From: Burkholderia sp. WSM2232
GTDB lineage: Bacteria; Pseudomonadota; Gammaproteobacteria; Burkholderiales; Burkholderiaceae
DNA: 64,000 nucleotides
Direction of reading: 5' to 3'
Assembly (NCBI RefSeq): GCF_000472545.1
Contig: NZ_AWZV01000037.1
Coordinates: forward strand, 1 to 64,000
Shown in pieces: positions 35,548 to 44,977 of the stretch (positions are counted from its first letter, which is position 1; the number at the start of each line of letters is the position of its first letter). The notes under the pieces were generated by a model. It saw only the letters and a list, made by a program, of their open reading frames with translations. It was not told the origin of the DNA and ran no database searches. The position numbers and the translations under genes are program-made.

Positions 35548-36378
35548 ATGGCGCAGACAGTTTTAATCACAGGTTGCTCGTCTGGTTTCGGCAAAGCGTC
35601 CGCGCAAGCATTTCTCGCTGACGGTTGGGACGTCGTCGCAACCATGCGCGACCCTTCCGGCTGGTCGAGTCGGGACACTCCTTCAAATCTTTTGATCGTC
35701 CCGCTCGACGTGCGGCACGTGGCAACGATCGAGTCGGCAATCAGGAAAGCGATCGAGCACTTCGGCCGCCTTGATTGTCTTGTGAACAACGCGGGATTCG
35801 CGTTGCTTTCCGTATTTGAAGCTACGCCGATGGACGTGATTCGTGGCCTCTTTGAAACGAATGTTTTTGGCTACATGCAGACAATGCAAACTGTCATTCC
35901 GCATTTCCGGGGTGTCGGCCGGGGCCGAATCATTAATGTCAGTTCTGGCTCTGCAATCCTGCCCGAACCGCTGATGTCGGTGTACAGCGCGAGCAAGTGT
36001 GCGATCGAGGGACTGACGGAATCGCTGCAATATGAATTGCACTCCCAGAATATCCTGATCAAGCTGATCGAGCCGGGCTTTGTCCCGGCAACGAGTCTCG
36101 CGCGCAAGGCGGCCGAGCAGGCGGCGACCATCTCCGTGCCGCCTGCTTATCAGACGCTTGTCGACCAGACAATGGCGATGTACATGCAAGAGCCAAAGCT
36201 TCAATTGGCGTCCGAACGCGACGTCGCGCAAGCCATCCTCGATGCAGCGACGGACGAGACAGGGCAATTACGATACATCGTGGGCGAGGATGCGAAAGAG
36301 TCATCCACCATGCGGCGCGAAACGTCGGAAACCAGGTACATGGCGTGGGCGAGAGACAGGTTTCGCGTGGGAGCGTGA
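35548..36378 (+). CDS. Short-chain dehydrogenase/reductase
   Basis: A 276-residue classical SDR. The cofactor motif TGCSSGFG is at 8-15, NNAG follows, and the active-site pair YSASK is near residues 145-149. The pattern with SSGFG and the length resemble oxidoreductases found beside cupin-type AraC regulators. The ATG at 35548 has a GGA-rich upstream site; the longer frame from 35488 overlaps the promoter. The substrate is not predictable. Confidence 0.88.
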   Translation: MAQTVLITGCSSGFGKASAQAFLADGWDVVATMRDPSGWSSRDTPSNLLIVPLDVRHVATIESAIRKAIEHFGRLDCLVNNAGFALLSVFEATPMDVIRGLFETNVFGYMQTMQTVIPHFRGVGRGRIINVSSGSAILPEPLMSVYSASKCAIEGLTESLQYELHSQNILIKLIEPGFVPATSLARKAAEQAATISVPPAYQTLVDQTMAMYMQEPKLQLASERDVAQAILDAATDETGQLRYIVGEDAKESSTMRRETSETRYMAWARDRFRVGA

Positions 36379-36664
36379 TAAGCGTTGGCGACTCACGATG
36401 TACGTTGCGGGCTTATCGGCTGAGTGACCATTTCCGGGAAGTCCGAGCTTCTCTTGAGGGTCGGTCATGCCACCGGTAGGACCCAGCCGAGTCCCACACG
36501 AGAAGTGGCCGAAAGCGGCGAGTCAAGTAGGCGCAAAAAGCAGAAGTATCGGCATGCATTAGCGATCCCAGCGGCTATTCTTCAGACGCTGCGACTAACG
36601 CGTTTCACGTCGGCTCCGCGGGTCGTCGTCAGCCAGTCCGCGCCGCGCGCGGAAAGGGGGCTGT

Positions 36665-39112
36665 ATGTCAAATCCCGAACTACTTCGACCCACGCTACTG
36701 CGCGCACCGCGTCGCGGCCAGTCACACGGACGCCGATGGCTTGTCATCGGTGGCGCGCTTGCCGGACTGTCCTTTACCCAGGCGACGCTGGCGGTGGGCC
36801 CACTTCCGCGAGGCGGCACTTATGTGGCGGGCACGGGCACGATAGCCAGCAACGGCAACGGTCTCGTCGTCACCCAACCCGGTTCGACGCGCGGCGTGAT
36901 TGACTGGGACAGTTTTTCGATCGGCAGGCACAACAGTGTCATGTTCGATAACGGCTCGGGCGCGACGCTGAACCGGGTAACGGGCGGCTCGCCGTCGGCC
37001 ATTCTCGGCAGGCTCAGCGCAACCGGAAGCCTCTATGTGATCAATCCGCAAGGCATCGTTGTGGGCCCATCGGGTGTGATCAGCACGGGTGGCCGCTTCG
37101 TCGCGTCGACGCTCGATGTCTGCAACTGTGCATTCATGACCGGGGGCAACGCGCTTACATTCGCGGGGAACTCTGCTGCAAGCGTAGTCAACCTGGGCAA
37201 GGTCAGTTCGAGCGGCGGGGATGTGTTCCTGATCGGCCGGCGTGCCGCCATCAACGGGGGCACTATCACCGCGCCCAACGGTACGGCGGAACTGGCTGTC
37301 GGCGAGACGGTGTTGCTGCAGGACTCCGCGAGCAGCAAGCAGGTGTTCGTGCAGACGGGCAGTCAGGGCACCGTGGTCAACAAGGGGCCCATCAACGCCG
37401 CGCAGGTCAGCCTGCAGGCCGCCGATGGCAACGTGTATGCGCTTGCAGGCGGCGGCACGCGCATCCGCGCAACGGGCACGGCAAGCCGCGACGGCCATGT
37501 ATGGCTGGTCGCCGACAGCGGCCGCGTTGAGCCGCTCGGCAGGATCGCCGCAAGCAACGCGGACGGCAGCGGCGGAACGGTCGATACACAAGCGGCACAA
37601 CTGACGTTCGGCAGGCACACGGTGGTCGATGCAGCCCAATGGAACCTCTCCACGCCCGCTTTCACCATCGATGATGTCGCAGCGCATGCGTTGCAGCGCA
37701 GTCTGAGCGCGGGCACTTCGGTCAACGTGACCACGACGGGCGCGAACGGCGCAACGGGCGACCTCGGCGTCGCGTCGAGCCTGCGCTGGTCCGCTCCGGC
37801 TTCGCTCACGCTTGCCGCGTACCACGATGTCTCGATAGCGACGGGTACGACCATCGCGAACTCCGGTGCGGGCAACCTGACGTTGCGCGCCGACGCGTCG
37901 GGAATTGACAACGGTGGCAGCGTCATCAACAACGGCACGATCGACTGGTCGAGCAGCACGGGCATCGTCAGCGTGCTGTACGACATGAATGGCAGCGCGA
38001 CGCTCGGCACGATGCGCGGGAACACGGCCTGGACAGCGCCCTTCGATAGCGGGCTTGTCGACCAGATCACGGCGTACCGGCTGGTCAACACACACAGCGA
38101 CATTCTGAACATCGCGGCGAATCTGGCCGGCAACTACGCGCTTGGCAGAAATATCGATGCAACGAACCCCGGTGCACAGCCGAACGTGCTCATCGGCGAC
38201 TTGCCGACGCCGTTCACCGGCCAGTTCGATGGCATGGGCCTGGCGATCTCGAATCTGAGCGTAAGTGCTACGTCGGACATCTCCGATTATTCGCTCCGCG
38301 CCGTCGGGCTCTTCGGTGTAATCGGTCCGACGGCGGTCGTGCGCAACGTCACCGTGAACGGCAGTGCGGGTGGCGATGGGGTCCTGCGCAATGCCAGCAT
38401 CGGCATCCTGGCCGCCATCAATTACGGCACGATCGCCAATGCACACTCGAGCGGCAGTGCAGGCACATTCGACGGCCCGGGCGCTGGCGGCCTCGTCGGG
38501 TCCAATGACGGCCTCATTACGCGGTCGTCGAGCAGCGCGAGGGTCCGCCATTCGGGCGGAGGCCTGGTCAATGGAAATGGCGAGACGGGGGTGATCAGGC
38601 AGTCGTTTGCGACGGGCGCCGTCGAAGGTGTGATTCACGTCTCATACGTGGGGGGGCTGGTGAACGTCAACTCCGGCACCATCACACAGTCGTATGCGAC
38701 AGGCCCTGTGACCTACAACCCGAACTACTGCGGGCACTTCGGCGGGAACGCCTGTCTGGAAGGACCGGGGGCTCTGGTGGGCTGGAACCTGGGCACCGGC
38801 AAGATCACGCAATCATTCGCGACAGGCACCATCATCCAGGACCTCGCACCGACGGGCGGCCAGCAGCCCGCGGGCATCGCCAACAACAACGCGGGCTTGA
38901 TCGGCGGCGACGTCTACTGGGACACGCAAACGACGGGCGCGACAGTCGGCGCGGCGCAGGGTAACGCGGTGCCTGCCGCGCAAGGGCTGACCTCGGCGCA
39001 GATGGCTACGACGGCCAGCTTCGGGCCGACATGGGACTTCGGCCCGAACGGCGTGTGGGCAATGCCTACCGGCGCGACGCATCCCGTGTTGCGCTGGCAA
39101 CTGGCGCAATGA
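36665..39112 (+). CDS. Two-partner-secretion-type exoprotein (filamentous haemagglutinin N-terminal domain, GLUG-like repeats)
   Basis: An 815-residue secreted protein. An N-terminal signal region (WLVIGGALAGLSFTQATLA) is followed by the TPS/haemagglutination-activity domain (about 45-300). Its hallmark blocks include IDWDSFSIGRHNSVMF, NRVTGGSPSAILGRLSATGSLYVINPQGIVVGPSG and GGRFVAST. The C-terminal third has GLUG-like repeats (GGLVGSNDGLITRSSSSARV, GGLVNVNSGTITQSYATGPV, GALVGWNLGTGKITQSFATG). Such TpsA proteins form a beta-helix and leave the cell through a TpsB pore. No TpsB gene is next to it. ATG at 36665 with GGGGG. It is probably a surface adhesin. Confidence 0.88.
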   Translation: MSNPELLRPTLLRAPRRGQSHGRRWLVIGGALAGLSFTQATLAVGPLPRGGTYVAGTGTIASNGNGLVVTQPGSTRGVIDWDSFSIGRHNSVMFDNGSGATLNRVTGGSPSAILGRLSATGSLYVINPQGIVVGPSGVISTGGRFVASTLDVCNCAFMTGGNALTFAGNSAASVVNLGKVSSSGGDVFLIGRRAAINGGTITAPNGTAELAVGETVLLQDSASSKQVFVQTGSQGTVVNKGPINAAQVSLQAADGNVYALAGGGTRIRATGTASRDGHVWLVADSGRVEPLGRIAASNADGSGGTVDTQAAQLTFGRHTVVDAAQWNLSTPAFTIDDVAAHALQRSLSAGTSVNVTTTGANGATGDLGVASSLRWSAPASLTLAAYHDVSIATGTTIANSGAGNLTLRADASGIDNGGSVINNGTIDWSSSTGIVSVLYDMNGSATLGTMRGNTAWTAPFDSGLVDQITAYRLVNTHSDILNIAANLAGNYALGRNIDATNPGAQPNVLIGDLPTPFTGQFDGMGLAISNLSVSATSDISDYSLRAVGLFGVIGPTAVVRNVTVNGSAGGDGVLRNASIGILAAINYGTIANAHSSGSAGTFDGPGAGGLVGSNDGLITRSSSSARVRHSGGGLVNGNGETGVIRQSFATGAVEGVIHVSYVGGLVNVNSGTITQSYATGPVTYNPNYCGHFGGNACLEGPGALVGWNLGTGKITQSFATGTIIQDLAPTGGQQPAGIANNNAGLIGGDVYWDTQTTGATVGAAQGNAVPAAQGLTSAQMATTASFGPTWDFGPNGVWAMPTGATHPVLRWQLAQ

Positions 39113-39516
39113 ACGCGCGCCCAGAGAATGAGCGAGCAGGCGGGAAGGTCGGACCCGCCTCCGGCCTTCCTGGCCCTGGCAATGTCACCGTCACCGTCGC
39201 GCGGGGCGGCGACCGACGCAGAAGTTTGCGGTAGCGCTGCGGGCAGCAGACGCCCATTAAGCGACGTTCGCTCTCGTTGCCAACCTGTCATTCAGGCGAC
39301 CGCACCGCTCATACAGCGGACCTTCGTGGTCGGATCGGTCAGGACGTCATGTGTCGTGGCGAGATAATCTCCGTCGCCACACGATGGCCGTGACGAGGTC
39401 CAGCGGCCTGGCCGTCGATTGCGCTACAAAACCTTCCGGGATCGCTCAGCGCGATACAACTTTCCTTGACCTGCCAGCCAACGAAGTGAGTGCCGCCGCT
39501 CTCCGGAACAGACGGT
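39113..39516. other. Intergenic region after the exoprotein gene
   Basis: 404 bp between convergent genes. No gene, repeat or clear terminator can be supported. The plus-strand frame at 39128-39367 looks non-coding. Confidence 0.4.
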
Positions 39517-40587
39517 CTAGGAAGGAATGATCCGTTCCTCCTTCAATTTATCGAAGAGCGCGAAAAAGGCATCCGGTGTGCTTTGATAATCGAGGAACCC
39601 GGCCTTGCGACTTTTGCTCATGTCGGTCAGAACCTCCATCGGACGTCCGAGATCGGCATCCGTATGCCACCAGGACACGAGCCTGTCGATACCCGGTTCC
39701 TTCAATTGGTAGCGACCCGCGATCTCCGACCATTGCCTGCCTGCATCCTGCATGCGATGTTCGAGCGGACGAGTCTCACCGTCGAAAGGCGCGGGCTCGA
39801 TGCCGAAATACTGCGCGAGCTGGGACCACATCCATTTCCACCGGAACACGTCGCCATTCACGACGTTGAAGTCCGCGTTGCGCGCGTTGGGCGACGTGGA
39901 CGCCCACTCGAGGTGCCGTGCGAGCAAGCGTGCGTCGGTCATATCCGTGAGGCTGTTCCATTGTGCGGCTGAGCCTGGAAACACGAACGGCTGCCCCGTT
40001 TCCTTGCACAGCGTCGCATACACGGCTAGCGTGACGCCCATGTTCATCGCGTTGCCGAGCGCGAAACCGATGATCGTATGCGGTCGATGCACGCTCCAGC
40101 CGAAGCCATATTGACGGGCTGCTTCGAACAGCCGGTCTTCCTGCTCGTAGTAGAAATTGTCGACGGGCTGGCGGCCCTGTTCCTCGCGAAACGGCGTGAT
40201 CGGGACACTGCCCTGCGCATACGCTTCGAAGGGCCCGAGGTAATGCTTGAGCCCTGTGACCAGCGCGGCATGTTCGAGCTTGCCGGAAGGGCCGAGCGCA
40301 TCCAGCACGTGACGGACCATTGCGCCGTTTACTTCGATGTTCTCGCGCTCGGTTGCCTGTCGCGACCACGCGGTAAAGAAGACGTGACTGAAATACCGCC
40401 CTTGCAGCGAGTCCGCAACGGATCTCGCGGAGGTCAGGTCTGCTGTGACGGATTCGATGCCGTCAGGCAACGCTGTGCGGCCGCGCGAGAGCCCCGTCAC
40501 ATTCCAGCCCCTGCGTGCGAGTAGATGTTGCGCGAGATTGCCGCCGACGATGCCCGTCGCGCCAATGATGAGTGCCCGTTTGTCCAT
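39517..40587 (-). CDS. PRISE-type SDR (progesterone 5-beta-reductase/iridoid-synthase-like enone reductase)
   Basis: A 356-residue extended SDR. The NADPH motif GATGIVGGN is at 9-17. The PRISE signatures TGLKHYLGPFEAY (with the characteristic Lys) and NFYYEQED (with the catalytic Tyr) follow, then WSVHRPHTIIGF. Family members reduce carbon-carbon double bonds conjugated to a ketone, such as cyclohexenone-like enones. It follows maleylacetate reductase by 75 bp on the same strand and is likely the last gene of the hydroxyquinol/sugar-ABC run. A role on an alicyclic enone intermediate is my inference. Confidence 0.85.
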   Translation of the reverse strand: MDKRALIIGATGIVGGNLAQHLLARRGWNVTGLSRGRTALPDGIESVTADLTSARSVADSLQGRYFSHVFFTAWSRQATERENIEVNGAMVRHVLDALGPSGKLEHAALVTGLKHYLGPFEAYAQGSVPITPFREEQGRQPVDNFYYEQEDRLFEAARQYGFGWSVHRPHTIIGFALGNAMNMGVTLAVYATLCKETGQPFVFPGSAAQWNSLTDMTDARLLARHLEWASTSPNARNADFNVVNGDVFRWKWMWSQLAQYFGIEPAPFDGETRPLEHRMQDAGRQWSEIAGRYQLKEPGIDRLVSWWHTDADLGRPMEVLTDMSKSRKAGFLDYQSTPDAFFALFDKLKEERIIPS

Positions 40588-40662
40588 GTAGAGTAAATGA
40601 ATCGAAAAGTAGCTGTGGTTGCAGGAAGAATCTGCGGATGGATGCTTCGCTAAAGGAAGTAT

Positions 40663-41742
40663 CTACACGCTTTCGAACGTCCGGCTGTCGGGCCGTATGC
40701 CATCGAAAGCACATACCAGCAAGCGATGTACCGCTTCATAAGAGAGCGGCCGAGGGTTGTAATAGGGCGCCTGCAGTGCCGCCGTGGCCGCCGCGTGAAT
40801 ATCGGATGACCGAAGGCCCAGCGCTTCGAGAGACGCTGGCGCATCAAGCGAGCGGCCAAGGTCGTGCAGCGCGACAGCGGGTTCTTGCGTGTCGAGCGCC
40901 TTGCACAGGCGTTCGTGCGCCGCCGGCGCGGCCGGCAGATTGAACGCCATCGAGTAAGGCAGCATCACCGCATGGGTCTGCGCGTGCGGCAGATTGAACA
41001 TACCGCCGAGCGTGTGGCACAGCTTGTGATGCAACGCCATGCCGACGCTCCCGAGCACAGTCCCGCACAGCCATGCGCCGTACTGGGCGGCTTCGCGCGC
41101 CGCGATATCGTCGGGCTGTTCGACGATGCGCGGCAACGCGCGCGCGAGGCTGCGGATGCCTTCTTCCGCAAACAGCGACATCACGGGATTGACGTCCTGC
41201 GCATACAGGCCTTCGGCGGCATGCGCGATCGCGTTGAGGCCGCTCGTCGCCGACAGCGCCGCTGGCAAGGTCAGTGTGAGGCACGCGTCGTAGATCACCG
41301 TGCGCGGCAGCACGCGATAACTCTTGCCGGTCTTTTTCTCGCTGGCCGACGTTATGCCGTAGATAGGCGTGACTTCCGATCCGGCGTATGTGGTCGGAAT
41401 GGCAAGGATCGGCAACGAGGTTTCGAGCGCGATGGCTTTCGCGAGTCCGAGTGTCGAGCCGCCGCCCGCTGCGACCAGCCCATCCGCGCCCGTGGCGAGC
41501 GCCGCCGCGACCGCTTCCTGCGCAGTTTCGACGGGCACGTGCATGACGGCCCGATCGAACACGTCCGCGCAGCGCTCGCCCGCGAGCTTGCGCACGCGGT
41601 CGGCAAGAAAGCGCTGCTCAGGCGTGCAGAGCACGAGCGCGCGCCGGATGCACAATTCGTCGAGCTCATCCGCGAGGCGCTCGATTGCTCCCGTGCCGAA
41701 GACGATGCGGCCCGGCCGGCTGGCATAGGTGAAGGCAATCAT
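40663..41742 (-). CDS. Maleylacetate reductase (iron-type alcohol dehydrogenase family)
   Basis: A 359-residue enzyme that reduces maleylacetate to 3-oxoadipate with NAD(P)H. It starts MIAFTYASRPGRIVFGTGAIERL. The nucleotide loop is AAGGGSTLGLAKAIAL, then LAIPTTYAGSEVTPIYGIT. The His-rich metal-site region is ALHHKLCHTLGGMFNLPHAQTHA. These stretches and the length match maleylacetate reductases such as TfdF/GraC. Its ATG overlaps the stop of the upstream dioxygenase gene by four bases (ATGA), tying the two consecutive steps together. The longer frame to 42225 is an overlap artefact. Confidence 0.93.
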   Translation of the reverse strand: MIAFTYASRPGRIVFGTGAIERLADELDELCIRRALVLCTPEQRFLADRVRKLAGERCADVFDRAVMHVPVETAQEAVAAALATGADGLVAAGGGSTLGLAKAIALETSLPILAIPTTYAGSEVTPIYGITSASEKKTGKSYRVLPRTVIYDACLTLTLPAALSATSGLNAIAHAAEGLYAQDVNPVMSLFAEEGIRSLARALPRIVEQPDDIAAREAAQYGAWLCGTVLGSVGMALHHKLCHTLGGMFNLPHAQTHAVMLPYSMAFNLPAAPAAHERLCKALDTQEPAVALHDLGRSLDAPASLEALGLRSSDIHAAATAALQAPYYNPRPLSYEAVHRLLVCAFDGIRPDSRTFESV

Positions 41743-42602
41743 GAGGATCGGCTCAGGACGAAGTCGAACGAGAGCGTGCTGAATGGCGTGGTCATGACCG
41801 TGCCATCGGGCGCGGTGCCGCTCTCGTGGCGAATCCACGGCGCGATCAGCGACGAGCGCACGCCGAACACGGCGTCCGAGTCCAGGTAGCGATCGCCTTC
41901 GCGGAAGACGTGCGTGACGAGCCGTTCGTAGCCGGGCGCCGTAATCATGAAATGCAGATGCGCAGGGCGCCACGGATGACGCCCCAGCGCTTCGAGCATG
42001 CGTCCCACCGGACCGTCGTGCGGTATCGGATACGGCTCTGCCACGATAGAACGAAAGTGATAACTGCCGTCGGCCAGGCTGTGAAGCACACCTCGTGCGC
42101 GATGCGTGTCGGCGTCGCTCGTCTGTACGTCGTAGAAACCGTCGGCGTCTGCCTGCCAGACCTCGATGCGCGCGCCGCTCACCGGCTCGCCATTCGGGCC
42201 GCGCACCGCGCCCGACACGAAGCACGGTTCACCGCGCGCGCCGTTGGCGACGTCGTCGCCGTTACGATATTCGGGCGCATTGTCGGCGAAGAATGGACCG
42301 AAAACGGTCGCTTCCGTGCAGCCAGCGGGTTTGCGATGCGCCATCGCTGTCACGAGCATCGACAGGCCCAGCGTGTCCGACAACAGAATGAACTCCTGGC
42401 GGCGGTCGTCGGTGATATGGCCGACATCGGTGAGAAAGCGGATGCCGGCTTCCCATTCTCGCTCCGTCAGGCCGACGTCGCGGGCGAAGGCGTGCAGATG
42501 CCGCACGAGACTCGTGACGATCGTCTTGAGCCGCTCGTCGGTTGCGTGTTCGTGGCGTGCGAGCATGGCATCCGTGATGGTGTTCTCGTCGAGGTTTCGC
42601 AT
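41739..42602 (-). CDS. Hydroxyquinol 1,2-dioxygenase (intradiol, non-haem Fe(III))
   Basis: A 287-residue ring-cleavage enzyme converting hydroxyquinol (1,2,4-trihydroxybenzene) to maleylacetate. Iron ligands are predicted at Y157 (DGFYDVQ), Y191 (EPYPIP), H215 and H217 (RPAHLHF). The N-terminal helical block TDVGHITDDRRQEFILLSDTLGLSMLV is characteristic of hydroxyquinol rather than catechol dioxygenases. The adjacent, overlapping maleylacetate reductase supports the assignment. No flavin hydroxylase that would make hydroxyquinol from resorcinol or a phenol is nearby. Catechol-type activity cannot be excluded. Confidence 0.93.
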   Translation of the reverse strand: MRNLDENTITDAMLARHEHATDERLKTIVTSLVRHLHAFARDVGLTEREWEAGIRFLTDVGHITDDRRQEFILLSDTLGLSMLVTAMAHRKPAGCTEATVFGPFFADNAPEYRNGDDVANGARGEPCFVSGAVRGPNGEPVSGARIEVWQADADGFYDVQTSDADTHRARGVLHSLADGSYHFRSIVAEPYPIPHDGPVGRMLEALGRHPWRPAHLHFMITAPGYERLVTHVFREGDRYLDSDAVFGVRSSLIAPWIRHESGTAPDGTVMTTPFSTLSFDFVLSRSS

Positions 42603-42623
42603 AAATCGGTTCCGTTGGTCTGG

Positions 42624-42908
42624 CTAGCGGTTGTCGACGCGCTTGAGGAACGGTCGGATATCGACGGTGCGCCAGATTCCCGCCTTGTTGAACGGGTCGT
42701 TGCTGTTAAAGCGCATCACGTCGCCGATCTCGTCCGCTTCATAAAGAAAGAAGCTGCCGATCATCGTTTCCTCGTCGCCGGCCAGCAGCGGGCCCGACAT
42801 GACCATCCTGATGGGCGAGGCGGCCAGATAAGCCTTGTGTTCTTCGTAATGAGCAAGACGGCGTTCGACCATGTTGTCGTGGTCGAGGCAATAGACGGTG
42901 TAGTGCAT
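42624..42908 (-). CDS. YciI-like/muconolactone-isomerase-fold small protein
   Basis: A 94-residue protein of the dimeric alpha+beta barrel type (MHYTVYCLDHDNMVERRLAHYEEHKAYL, then GSFFLYEADEIGDVMRFNSNDPFNKAGIW). The His/Asp pairs match the YciI pattern. YciI-like proteins often sit in aromatic catabolic operons, and one (TftG) dehydrochlorinates a quinone in trichlorophenoxyacetate breakdown. A role in hydroxyquinol formation or removal of a side product is possible but not shown. It is 21 bp upstream of the dioxygenase gene. Confidence 0.85.
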   Translation of the reverse strand: MHYTVYCLDHDNMVERRLAHYEEHKAYLAASPIRMVMSGPLLAGDEETMIGSFFLYEADEIGDVMRFNSNDPFNKAGIWRTVDIRPFLKRVDNR

Positions 42909-42937
42909 TGCGACTCCGGAACGAGGTGAAAAGCTAT

Positions 42938-43846
42938 TCAGCGGGAAAGGCCGGCTTGCGCTTCAATTGCGCGCACGATGGAGAAGAAGTCCAGCTCTGC
43001 GCCATCGCCCTGTGCGTAGCGCGCGAACTGCTCGTGCACGAGCGCCGCGGCTGTCATCGGTACACCGGCTTGGGCGCCCGCATCGACCACGAGCGACATG
43101 TCCTTGAGCATTTGCCGCGACGAGAAGGCAGGGGAGAAGTCACGCTTCTTCAACGGATCGAGTTTGTATTTGACGAGCGGCGACGCGGCGACGCTGTCGC
43201 CGATCACATCCAGCATCTCGGCCCAGTCCAGGCCGCCCTTCGTGCCGAGCGTCAACGCTTCCGCAAGCAGTACGGCCGTCGAGCCGACGAGATGATTGAT
43301 GGCGAGCTTCAGATAACGTGCCTGCTGATCTTCGCCGACATAGTACTGGCGCGCCGACATGGCCTCGAAGACGGGCAACGCGCGACCGTACGCGTCTTTC
43401 GGGCCCGACGCGAACACGGTCAACTGGGCCTTGTCCGCGAGGACCGTGCTGCCGGAAACGGGCGCGCACATGTAGCCGGTTCCGCGCTTGCGCGCGGCGT
43501 CGCGAACTTCGCCCGACGCCGCGGGCGACACCGTGCTCATGTCGATGTAGACGGCACCGTGGTTCGTGTTTTCGATCACGCCATGTGTGCCGAGCGCGAC
43601 TTTGCGCAATATGTCGTCGTCCGGGATGATCGAGAAAACCAGAGGCGCCGAACGCGCGACGCTGCTGACATCTTCAGCGCGGTTCGCGCCGAGTCGAACG
43701 GCCTCGCCGACGCGCTCTGGGTCGATGTCATACACGGTTACGTCGAGTCCTGCGGCGAGCAGATTGCGCACGATGGGCGTGCCCATCTTGCCGAGCCCGA
43801 TCCAGCCTATCTGTTGCGCGTTGTGTTTCTTTTGCGTGTGCGGCAT
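42938..43846 (-). CDS. 3-hydroxyisobutyrate-dehydrogenase-family NAD(P) oxidoreductase
   Basis: A 302-residue beta-hydroxyacid dehydrogenase. The Rossmann motif GLGKMG is at 17-22. The substrate loop APVSGSTVLA is near 128-137, where the usual Gly-Gly is Gly-Ser. The catalytic K180 and N184 are in LKLAINH. It would oxidise a beta-hydroxy acid or reduce a semialdehyde or imine. In this operon its substrate is presumably an intermediate of the imported compound. It lies 4 bp after the Zn-dehydrogenase gene, so co-translation is likely. Confidence 0.9.
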   Translation of the reverse strand: MPHTQKKHNAQQIGWIGLGKMGTPIVRNLLAAGLDVTVYDIDPERVGEAVRLGANRAEDVSSVARSAPLVFSIIPDDDILRKVALGTHGVIENTNHGAVYIDMSTVSPAASGEVRDAARKRGTGYMCAPVSGSTVLADKAQLTVFASGPKDAYGRALPVFEAMSARQYYVGEDQQARYLKLAINHLVGSTAVLLAEALTLGTKGGLDWAEMLDVIGDSVAASPLVKYKLDPLKKRDFSPAFSSRQMLKDMSLVVDAGAQAGVPMTAAALVHEQFARYAQGDGAELDFFSIVRAIEAQAGLSR

Positions 43847-43850
43847 GTCG

Positions 43851-44921
43851 TCACCGTGTCTGGGGATTGATGAGAATCTTCATTTTGTCGCTGCCTTTGT
43901 CGTTCAGCACATCGAAGCCTTTCTCGACGACGTCGTCGGCATCGATCAGATCGTGGATGAGCTTTTCAACGGGGAACTTGCCGTTCGCGATCATGCCGAT
44001 GATGCGCGGCCAGATCGTGACGGGGTAACACCACGTTCCTTCTATCCGGATGTCCTTCAGCGACCATTTCATCGGATCGACACTCGCTGTGCCGACATGC
44101 AGGCCCGCCTGCACGACTGCGCCCGCCGAACGCACGGCATCGACGCAGGCGTTCAGCGCATGCTGGTTGCCCGCGCATTCGATCGCCACGTCGACGCCCA
44201 CGCCTTCCGTCAGATCGCGAATTCTTTTCGGAAGCTCGCCATCGGATGGATCGAAGATGTCGGTCGTGACGCCAAAGCCGGCCATCTTCGCGGCGCGCGC
44301 CGCGTTGGGTTCGCTGACGAAAATCTTCGTGGCGCCTGCTGCATGGCAGGCAAGCGCCGCGAGCACGCCGATCGGGCCCGCGCCAGTAATCAGCACCGTC
44401 GAGCCGACCGTGACGGCGCCACGGTCGACGGCATAGAGCGCAACGGCGGCAGGTTCGATCAACGCGCCTTGCTTGTCGCTGACGCTGTCGGGCAGGCGAT
44501 TCGCGTGGTAGTCGTTGAGCAGCGTGTATTCGGCCATGCCGCCGCCGTCCCAACTCAAGCCCACGCAGCCCATCTTCGTGCACAAGTGACGCATGCCGCG
44601 TGCGCAGTAATAGCACTGGCCGCACGACGCGAGCGGCATCACTGAAATGCGGTCGCCGCGTTGCACGTTCTTCACGTCCTTGCCGACCTCGACCACTTCC
44701 GCGCTGAACTCGTGACCGAGCACCTGCGGCGCTTTGGCACCCGTCAATGCGTGTGGCTCCGTCGGTACTACGATAGGACCCGCCTGATACTCATGCAGAT
44801 CCGTGCCGCAGATACCGCACCACAGCGGCTTGACGATCATCTGGTTCGCGCCCATGCCCGTCGGGTCAGGTACGTTTTCGACGCGGATATCGTGTGCACA
44901 GTGAAACCGTACTGCTCTCAT
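43851..44921 (-). CDS. Zinc-dependent polyol-type dehydrogenase (butanediol/sorbitol dehydrogenase-like)
   Basis: A 356-residue medium-chain dehydrogenase. The catalytic zinc site is C35 (CGICGTD), H70 and E71 (LGHEFS). The structural zinc site is C100, C103, C106 and C114. The cofactor fold has GAGPIGVLAALACHAAGATKIFVSEPN, with a Glu after strand 2 that favours NAD. It resembles 2,3-butanediol, threonine and sorbitol dehydrogenases, so oxidation of a secondary hydroxyl on a polyol is likely. The ATG at 44921 has AAGGAG. It lies just downstream of the sugar-type ABC permease genes. Confidence 0.9.
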   Translation of the reverse strand: MRAVRFHCAHDIRVENVPDPTGMGANQMIVKPLWCGICGTDLHEYQAGPIVVPTEPHALTGAKAPQVLGHEFSAEVVEVGKDVKNVQRGDRISVMPLASCGQCYYCARGMRHLCTKMGCVGLSWDGGGMAEYTLLNDYHANRLPDSVSDKQGALIEPAAVALYAVDRGAVTVGSTVLITGAGPIGVLAALACHAAGATKIFVSEPNAARAAKMAGFGVTTDIFDPSDGELPKRIRDLTEGVGVDVAIECAGNQHALNACVDAVRSAGAVVQAGLHVGTASVDPMKWSLKDIRIEGTWCYPVTIWPRIIGMIANGKFPVEKLIHDLIDADDVVEKGFDVLNDKGSDKMKILINPQTR

Positions 44922-44942
44922 GTTCGACTCCTTGTTTGACCG

Positions 44943-44959
44943 GGCCATTTCAGATGGCC
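44943..44959. repeat. Small hairpin between permease and dehydrogenase genes
   Basis: GGCCAT-TTCAG-ATGGCC is a perfect 6-bp inverted repeat in the 56-bp spacer of the operon. There is no T-run. It may tune mRNA processing between transport and enzyme genes. Confidence 0.5.
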
Positions 44960-44977
44960 TCGTGTGGATAGGTAATT

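Noticed and set aside
36722..38638. A 638-codon minus-strand frame opposite the exoprotein gene
   Set aside because: Low-complexity Arg/Ala/Asp product with no motif. The plus strand has a clear TPS domain and a ribosome-binding site.
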